From: Robiginitomaculum sp.
GTDB taxonomy: Bacteria > Pseudomonadota > Alphaproteobacteria > Caulobacterales > Maricaulaceae
DNA length: 41,836 bases
Direction: 5' to 3'
Assembly: GCA_021776595.1 (NCBI GenBank)
Contig: JAJFFP010000062.1
Span: forward strand, 1 to 41,836
Under the pieces are notes generated by a model that was given only the letters and a program-made list of their open reading frames with translations, made no database searches and was not told where the DNA came from. Each line of letters starts with the position of its first letter. The stretch's first letter is position 1. A program made the translations under genes and the position numbers. This document shows, one piece after another, positions 35,422 to 41,836 of the stretch.

Positions 35422-37314
35422 CTAACCTTCCGGGTTATCACCAAGAGCCAGTGCTTTCAGGCGCGGGTCCTGACGCACGTTAAATTCCTCCATCAAGCCA
35501 CGCAGAAACTCCGTCTGCAGATCGGCGGCCATGGCATTGCCAATGGTGGATCGGCGCACTTCCAGTAAGGAATCCGGTGCGGGCGGGGCGGAAAGAATGT
35601 TTTCCAGACGGGCAATAATCAGTTCTTCGCCACTGACATCAGGGGCCATGGTCACTTCACCTTTGGTAACACCAAAGATTTGGCTGGCATGGCGCTGGCT
35701 AAGCGGGGGAACCGCCTGGCCACGTCGCAGCACCGCCGATTCAACTTTTGCACCGGGATAACGCGCGGCGATCACATTGGCGTCTTCACCGGCTTTCAAA
35801 GAAGCGACAATTTTCCCGGCGATCGCTTTTAAGGCCAGACCATTTTCATTATTGATCCAGGCTTTGCGCACCTGATCGAGAATATCTTCGAGCTTTGGGG
35901 TCTGTGGAGCCTCAATGGCATCGGTGCGCAGGGCATAATAATCCCCGTTTGCCGTCTCCAGAATTTCTGATTCAACCGCTTCGTCAGTTGCAAACAGGGT
36001 TTTTAAGATTTCCGGCGCGTTACTCAGCGTTGTGACCGGCTGACCGGACGCATCATTCCCGAAACGATCAACCGGGGGCAGGGTGAGCAATAACAGGTTT
36101 GCAGCTTCGGCGGCTTCTTCCAGCGTTGCCCCGCTGGCTCTGGCATCTTCAAACTTGCCAACCAGTTCATAAAGCTGGTCGGCGGCTTCTTCCTTGATGA
36201 ATTCATCGCGCAAGGTGTCGTGCACTTCATCCAGGCTTTTCTCAACCGCCGGGGTGATGGCGTTGACTTTCCATGCGGCCCAGGCAAGGCGTCCTTCACT
36301 GACCCCGGTCCCATCCTTTTTGCCGGCAAAAACAGCCTCGGCAATCTGGTCATCGGGGGTGTCGGTAACGGGGGTGTTTTCAAAGACGATCGGAGGACTA
36401 AGATTGAGGGACTTGGTGATCTCTTGTGCTTCCTCACCCGCTGCCAGGCGGTTTTTCACCACGATAGCCGTGGCCTCATCCGGGGTGCTGATCTGCACCC
36501 AGCTTCGGGTTTGGGGTGTGGACATTTCCGCTTTGCGAAATTCATACAATTCCTTGATTTTATCTTCTGGAACATCGATTTCAGAGGCCAGGTCGCTGGC
36601 GGAAATTGTAACCAGGCTGGCCACCCGAAGTTCAGGGGTTTTGAAGCTGTCCTCATGCTCTTTGGCAAAGGCCTGCAAATCTTCTTCAGTTGGTTCTTTT
36701 GGTTTCGGAATAACGGATTTTGGCAATAATATTTCTGTGATAATCCGGGATTCACCTTCAAAGGCCATTTCAATCTGTGCCATGGATTTTGGGGCAATGA
36801 CACCGCGCACCACCGGTGCCGTGAGCTGTGTGCGCAACAGATCACCACGCACATCCTGCTCAAACTGTTTGGGGGAATATCGAGCATTGGCCAGTGCCGA
36901 ACGGTATTGCTCTTCGCTGAATTTGCCGGTGATCGGATCCAAAAAGGCATCAAAGCCGAGCACTTCGCGCGCTACCAGCTTGTCAGACATGCCAACGCCC
37001 ATCTGTGTGGCTTTGGCGTCCAGGGCCGCTTCATTGGTCATGCGTTGCAATAACTGGTCCGCAAGGCCATAATCACGAGCTTGTTTGGAAGTGACCTTGC
37101 CTTGGGTTTCCCGAATGATGCGGTTTAATTCACGATCCCAGGCGACAGCATAATCCTGAACGGAAACCTTGTTTGGGCCAACCACAACAACCGCATCGCC
37201 TTGCCCGCCGCGAAATACATCACTAATGCCCCAAACGGCAAAACTGAGGATCAAAAGGCCGATAAGCACAATAGCCACTGGCGATTTGGCCATGGCACGC
37301 ATTTGTTCAAGCAT
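35422..37314 (-). CDS. ppiD: PpiD/SurA-type membrane-anchored peptidyl-prolyl isomerase
   Basis: Periplasmic chaperone/isomerase anchored in the inner membrane near the Sec translocon. The start at 37314 gives 630 residues beginning MLEQMRAMAKSPVAIVLIGL. One helix (near 11-31) is followed by a SurA_N-like chaperone region, a parvulin-like domain in the middle and a C-terminal chaperone part. The open frame extends far upstream of 37314, but that part has no family character. Parvulin motifs are weak, so catalytic activity is uncertain, as in other PpiD proteins. Conserved neighbour of trpE in alphaproteobacteria; divergent from tpiA. Confidence 0.9.
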   Translation of the reverse strand: MLEQMRAMAKSPVAIVLIGLLILSFAVWGISDVFRGGQGDAVVVVGPNKVSVQDYAVAWDRELNRIIRETQGKVTSKQARDYGLADQLLQRMTNEAALDAKATQMGVGMSDKLVAREVLGFDAFLDPITGKFSEEQYRSALANARYSPKQFEQDVRGDLLRTQLTAPVVRGVIAPKSMAQIEMAFEGESRIITEILLPKSVIPKPKEPTEEDLQAFAKEHEDSFKTPELRVASLVTISASDLASEIDVPEDKIKELYEFRKAEMSTPQTRSWVQISTPDEATAIVVKNRLAAGEEAQEITKSLNLSPPIVFENTPVTDTPDDQIAEAVFAGKKDGTGVSEGRLAWAAWKVNAITPAVEKSLDEVHDTLRDEFIKEEAADQLYELVGKFEDARASGATLEEAAEAANLLLLTLPPVDRFGNDASGQPVTTLSNAPEILKTLFATDEAVESEILETANGDYYALRTDAIEAPQTPKLEDILDQVRKAWINNENGLALKAIAGKIVASLKAGEDANVIAARYPGAKVESAVLRRGQAVPPLSQRHASQIFGVTKGEVTMAPDVSGEELIIARLENILSAPPAPDSLLEVRRSTIGNAMAADLQTEFLRGLMEEFNVRQDPRLKALALGDNPEG

Positions 37315-37452
37315 TCTAGACTCCAGGAAAGGCAAAAGGCAAAACCATGCTGAATGTAAGGGGGTGCTGCGTGAACAGCAAGGCATGCAATTGCCCAATA
37401 TCACCCATGCTGTTAGTAAGCGCCAGGATGGGAATTTGATATGAGGCTCGAC

Positions 37453-38205
37453 ATGACACGCAGGAGGCTGATTGCCGGCAACTGGAAAATGAACGGGTTG
37501 CAAAGTGCCCGTAAAGAACTGGTTGATTTGATTGCCCGCCTTGGGGGTGAGGCACCAACGGATCGGGATGTTCTGCTTTGCCCGCCGGCGACCTTGTTGG
37601 CCGATATGGTTCGCGATAGTGCCGATAGCGGCGTAAGTCTGGGCGGTCAGGATTGTCATTATGAAACCCATGGTGCCCATACCGGTGACATTTCCGCGCT
37701 CATGCTAAAAGATGCCGGGGCAGGTTATGTGATTGTCGGCCATTCGGAACGCCGCGCAGACCATGGCGAAACCGATGAAATGGTCAAAGCCAAGGCAAAA
37801 GTTGCGATTGAAGCTGGTCTGATTGCCATTGTCTGCGTTGGTGAAACCCTGGCTGAACGTGAGGCTGATCTGGCCTTTGAAGTGGTGGGCAGGCAGGTTG
37901 AAGGCTCGGTGCCTGATGGTGCCAGTGCAGAGAACTGCGTTCTGGCCTATGAGCCGGTATGGGCGATTGGCACCGGCAAGGTGGCCACCATTGATGATAT
38001 TGCTGCGATGCACGCGCACATACGGGCAAGACTGGAAGGCATGGGCGGGGCAGGCCTGAAAAATGCGCGCATACTTTATGGTGGCTCCGTCAAACCTGCC
38101 AATGCGGCACAAATCTTTCAAACCCCGAATGTGGATGGTGGCCTGATCGGTGGTGCCAGTTTGCGCGCCGGGGACTTTTTCGCCATTATCAGCGCCTGCA
38201 ATTGA
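37453..38205 (+). CDS. tpiA: Triosephosphate isomerase
   Basis: Interconverts dihydroxyacetone phosphate and glyceraldehyde 3-phosphate. From ATG 37453 (GAGG at 37443-37446) it has 250 residues starting MTRRRLIAGNWKMNG; an in-frame ATG at 37441 would add four. Catalytic residues are K12 (GNWKMNG), H97 (VGHSERR) and E167 (AYEPVWAIGTG), and the phosphate loop YGGSVKPANA is present. The 138-bp gap to the divergent ppiD has a weak promoter-like pair, TTGCCC-N17-TAGTAA at 37391-37419. Confidence 0.97.
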   Translation: MTRRRLIAGNWKMNGLQSARKELVDLIARLGGEAPTDRDVLLCPPATLLADMVRDSADSGVSLGGQDCHYETHGAHTGDISALMLKDAGAGYVIVGHSERRADHGETDEMVKAKAKVAIEAGLIAIVCVGETLAEREADLAFEVVGRQVEGSVPDGASAENCVLAYEPVWAIGTGKVATIDDIAAMHAHIRARLEGMGGAGLKNARILYGGSVKPANAAQIFQTPNVDGGLIGGASLRAGDFFAIISACN

Positions 38206-38245
38206 TACAATTCCAGCACCAGCGGTAAAGTATTCTCAATACCTT

Positions 38246-38292
38246 GGCCCCATAGTATTTGTGAACATCGCAGGTTTTGCGATATGGGGGCC
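38246..38292 (+). promoter_or_regulatory. Two-part hairpin just upstream of the receiver-protein start
   Basis: GGCCCCATA (38246-38254) can pair with TATGGGGGCC (38283-38292, one bulged G). Inside it, ATCGC (38267-38271) pairs with GCGAT (38279-38283). The 3' arm ends 8 nt before the ATG at 38301, so folding could limit ribosome access. It could also be the end of the tpiA transcript, but no T run follows. Confidence 0.45.
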
Positions 38293-38300
38293 TTGGGGTT

Positions 38301-39272
38301 ATGCGTAAAGTAAGAAAATTTCAGGATGCCCGCGTTCTGTTGTTTGACACAGAGCCAACGAATTTGCGTGTTACACGCGCCGCCCTGTTTGAGATAGGGT
38401 TTCGGGAAATAGAATCCGTGCAGAATTTCAAAGATTTCAGCAAACATGTCTCGCATGGTAATTATGATCTGATTATTGCCGAAGTGCATAATGCCGGTGG
38501 CGGGGTTGCTGATCTGATGCGTAAACTGCGCACCGGCGATATTGGGGTTAATCCCTTTGTTGTGACCATAACTACCAGTTGGGACCGGCAGACCGAAAGC
38601 GTGCGCCAACTGGTTGATGCCGGTGTGGATGATTTACTTCTGCGGCCATTTTCCACCCGTGACCTGGCCGCCCGTGTGCATGCCGCCGTTACAGCCAGAA
38701 AAGGCTTCGTGGTGACCGGTGAATATGTAGGGCCGGATCGTCGTGGTAAAAATGATCGCGACAACAGTGCCGAGCTGTTTCACCCGCCCAACACGCTGAA
38801 AAGCGTTGTGCATGGTGAGGCCGAGGGGGTTGTCGATCATAATGAGGCCATCGAGGAAGCCCGCCAGAAAATGAGCCGGGAGCGTATTCGCACCCTGGCT
38901 ATGCGCATCATTGTTGCGGTGGAATTAAAACTGGATGATCCGGAAACCGGTGCCAGTATTAATGCAGAAGAGATTGATGGTCTGGCGCGCGAACTACGCC
39001 GCCGCCTGCGTGGTCTTGGGGCGCCTGATGCCGTAGAATTGTCCAGCGCCCTGGTGGAAATTACTACCGAAGCCCTGGAGCCAGATGGTGAAACCGAGCA
39101 AAGGCTGCGCTTGATCAGAGAGTTGGCGCTGGGGGCTTTTACCGCCTATGCCGATGGTGACGATCTGGAGCGCACCACAGGCGAGGTGGACCGCACGGTA
39201 AGTGTTTTGCGTGAGAAACTGCAGGAACAGAGCCTGCGGGACTGGCGCCGGGAGCTGACCGGCGCTATATAG
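38301..39272 (+). CDS. Degenerate receiver-domain protein with conserved GPDRR linker
   Basis: The 323-residue protein has an N-terminal CheY-like fold (RVLLFDTEPTNLRVTRAALF to about 133). The phospho-acceptor position is Glu (E61 in DLIIAEVHN), and the conserved lysine is Arg (R115 in LLLRPFS), so it is probably not phosphorylated in the usual way. A GEYVGPDRRGKNDR motif follows at 140-153, then an alpha-helical C-terminal region (185-323) rich in charged residues, with no DNA-binding or enzymatic domain I recognise. The start at ATG 38301 is preferred over in-frame codons upstream. It may be a signalling scaffold; partners are unknown. Located between tpiA and secG. Confidence 0.75.
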   Translation: MRKVRKFQDARVLLFDTEPTNLRVTRAALFEIGFREIESVQNFKDFSKHVSHGNYDLIIAEVHNAGGGVADLMRKLRTGDIGVNPFVVTITTSWDRQTESVRQLVDAGVDDLLLRPFSTRDLAARVHAAVTARKGFVVTGEYVGPDRRGKNDRDNSAELFHPPNTLKSVVHGEAEGVVDHNEAIEEARQKMSRERIRTLAMRIIVAVELKLDDPETGASINAEEIDGLARELRRRLRGLGAPDAVELSSALVEITTEALEPDGETEQRLRLIRELALGAFTAYADGDDLERTTGEVDRTVSVLREKLQEQSLRDWRRELTGAI

Positions 39273-39347
39273 CGCCCGAACCCGCATTAATTTTTGCTGG
39301 TTTGCCCACATTTTATGCCTGCATTTTATGTCAGAGACACCCGTGCC

Positions 39348-39722
39348 ATGACCACAGTTTTATTGACGATACACTTTTTGATTAGCGTTGCCCTGGTGGC
39401 GACCGTATTGCTGCAACGTTCCGAAGGTGGTGCGCTGGGCATGGGCGGTGGACCAGGCGGTATGATGTCCGGGCGCGGTGCCAGCGATGTGCTGACCCGT
39501 TCCACCTCCATTCTTGGCGCGCTATTTTTTACCACCAGCATTTTGTTGACCGTGGTTCCCAGCCTTGGTAAATCCAGTGACAGTGTGGTGATTGGTGTGC
39601 CAAGTTCTGAATTACAGGATGTTGCAAAGCCTGCAACCATTGAGAAAAATGCCGAACCTGCACCGGCTAAACCGGCCGATGCAGCAACGCCTCAGCCAGA
39701 ACCAACGCCAGAAGAAGAATAA
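39348..39722 (+). CDS. secG: Preprotein translocase subunit SecG
   Basis: Small inner-membrane subunit of the SecYEG translocon. The ATG at 39348 gives 124 residues beginning MTTVLLTIHFLISVALVATV. It has two membrane helices joined by the Gly-rich loop SEGGALGMGGGPGGMMSGRG, then a variable Pro/Ala/Glu-rich cytosolic tail (APAKPADAATPQPEPTPEEE), as usual in alphaproteobacteria. In-frame codons before 39348 are not family-like. It follows the tpiA region and precedes pyrG, a common order. Confidence 0.95.
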   Translation: MTTVLLTIHFLISVALVATVLLQRSEGGALGMGGGPGGMMSGRGASDVLTRSTSILGALFFTTSILLTVVPSLGKSSDSVVIGVPSSELQDVAKPATIEKNAEPAPAKPADAATPQPEPTPEEE

Positions 39723-39738
39723 ACCCGTTTTCAATTAA

Positions 39739-41433
<1,695 letters not shown>

Positions 41434-41836
41434 GGGCCTTTCGATCAAGCCTGTGGGCAGCGCACACCATGAAGCTGTCCTTGCAGAACGGGTGCCGGCC
41501 ATCCAGTGCGGCTTTGGTGCAGATTCTGGACTACCGGGACAGGCCCGGTAATGACAGCCTGTCGAAGGATGGATAGCACCATCCGGATTTGCGTTTCTCC
41601 ATCCTTCGAGACGATTGCTACGCACCTCAGAGTCTGCCCCCGGACCTGATCCTCAGGATGAGGCCATAGAAAGTATAATAACAACCTCATGTTGAGACGG
41701 CGCGCAGCGCCCTCGAAACATGGAGGGCAACGTGCCACTAATATACCCCGACAGCGCGCCTGTAGGACAAGTTACAGGCAATCCCCATCCTCGTCGTCCT
41801 CCGGCATGACCGGAGGACCCATACTGAGTTGTAGTT
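41434..41836. repeat. Non-coding end region with several palindromic repeats
   Basis: I see no gene here. Four inverted repeats are visible: TACCGGG (41532-41538) with CCCGGTA (41544-41550); TCGAAGGATGGA (41562-41573) with TCCATCCTTCGA (41598-41609); a nested hairpin at 41688-41722 (CATGTT-GAG-AC-GGCGC, loop GCA, GCGCC-CTC-GA-AACATG); and GTCCTCCGG (41796-41804) with CCGGAGGAC (41810-41818). The 41688-41722 unit has the same design as 1141-1191. The first pair could act in pyrG termination, but there is no T run. Confidence 0.75.

Noticed and set aside
37315-37680. N-terminal extension of ppiD to 37680
   Set aside because: The extension overlaps the start of tpiA and the divergent promoter region and lacks family character.

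Overview
The window is a chromosomal segment of an alphaproteobacterium, and almost all of it is housekeeping gene clusters. The support is the gene order: lolCD-dnaE, rpsB-tsf-pyrH-frr-uppS-cdsA-dxr-rseP-bamA-skp-lpxD-fabZ-lpxA-lpxI-lpxB, then gltA/gltX/comEC/lexA, the trp genes, ppiD, tpiA, secG and pyrG. Other alphaproteobacterial marks are the short ProS without an editing insertion, LpxI instead of LpxH, and GTTC-N7-GTTC type SOS boxes. I cannot name a genus; the order resembles Rhodospirillales- or Caulobacter-like lineages.

Layout. (1) 1-1955 is accessory DNA: the 5' end of an IS200-like/REP-associated tyrosine transposase at the left edge, short direct and inverted repeats, an AT-rich island with a frameshifted membrane-protein ORF, and two copies of a 72-bp palindromic repeat. 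(2) 1956-5312 is proS-lolC-lolD, translationally coupled. (3) 5313-5598 holds tandem LexA-box-like sequences and a 30-codon single-helix membrane microprotein. Its size, position next to dnaE and SOS boxes match the Caulobacter division inhibitor SidA. (4) 5599-24233 is dnaE followed by a long co-directional run covering translation, UMP kinase, isoprenoid and phospholipid precursors, envelope proteolysis, outer-membrane assembly and lipid A synthesis. (5) 24230-27001 is gltX-gltA on the minus strand; comEC runs the other way and converges on lexA across a perfect 20-bp palindrome. (6) 29313-37314 is minus-strand lexA, trpC, trpD, trpG, trpE and ppiD, interrupted by a plus-strand divergent polysaccharide deacetylase and a 283-bp inverted-repeat-bounded element. 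(7) 37453-41433 is tpiA, a degenerate receiver-domain protein, secG and pyrG. (8) 41434-41836 is non-coding and carries palindromic repeats related to those at the left end.

Functionally, rseP, bamA, skp, lpxD, fabZ, lpxA, lpxI, lpxB and lolCD form an outer-membrane biogenesis block (protein assembly, lipid A and lipoprotein release). dxr, uppS and cdsA supply isoprenoid carriers and phospholipid precursors. lexA and the SidA-like ORF form a possible local SOS circuit linking DNA damage to cell division. The most notable items are the SidA-like microprotein with SOS boxes, the long tandem-repeat tail on ribosomal protein S2, the degenerate receiver protein next to tpiA, and the inverted-repeat element between trpE and the deacetylase gene.
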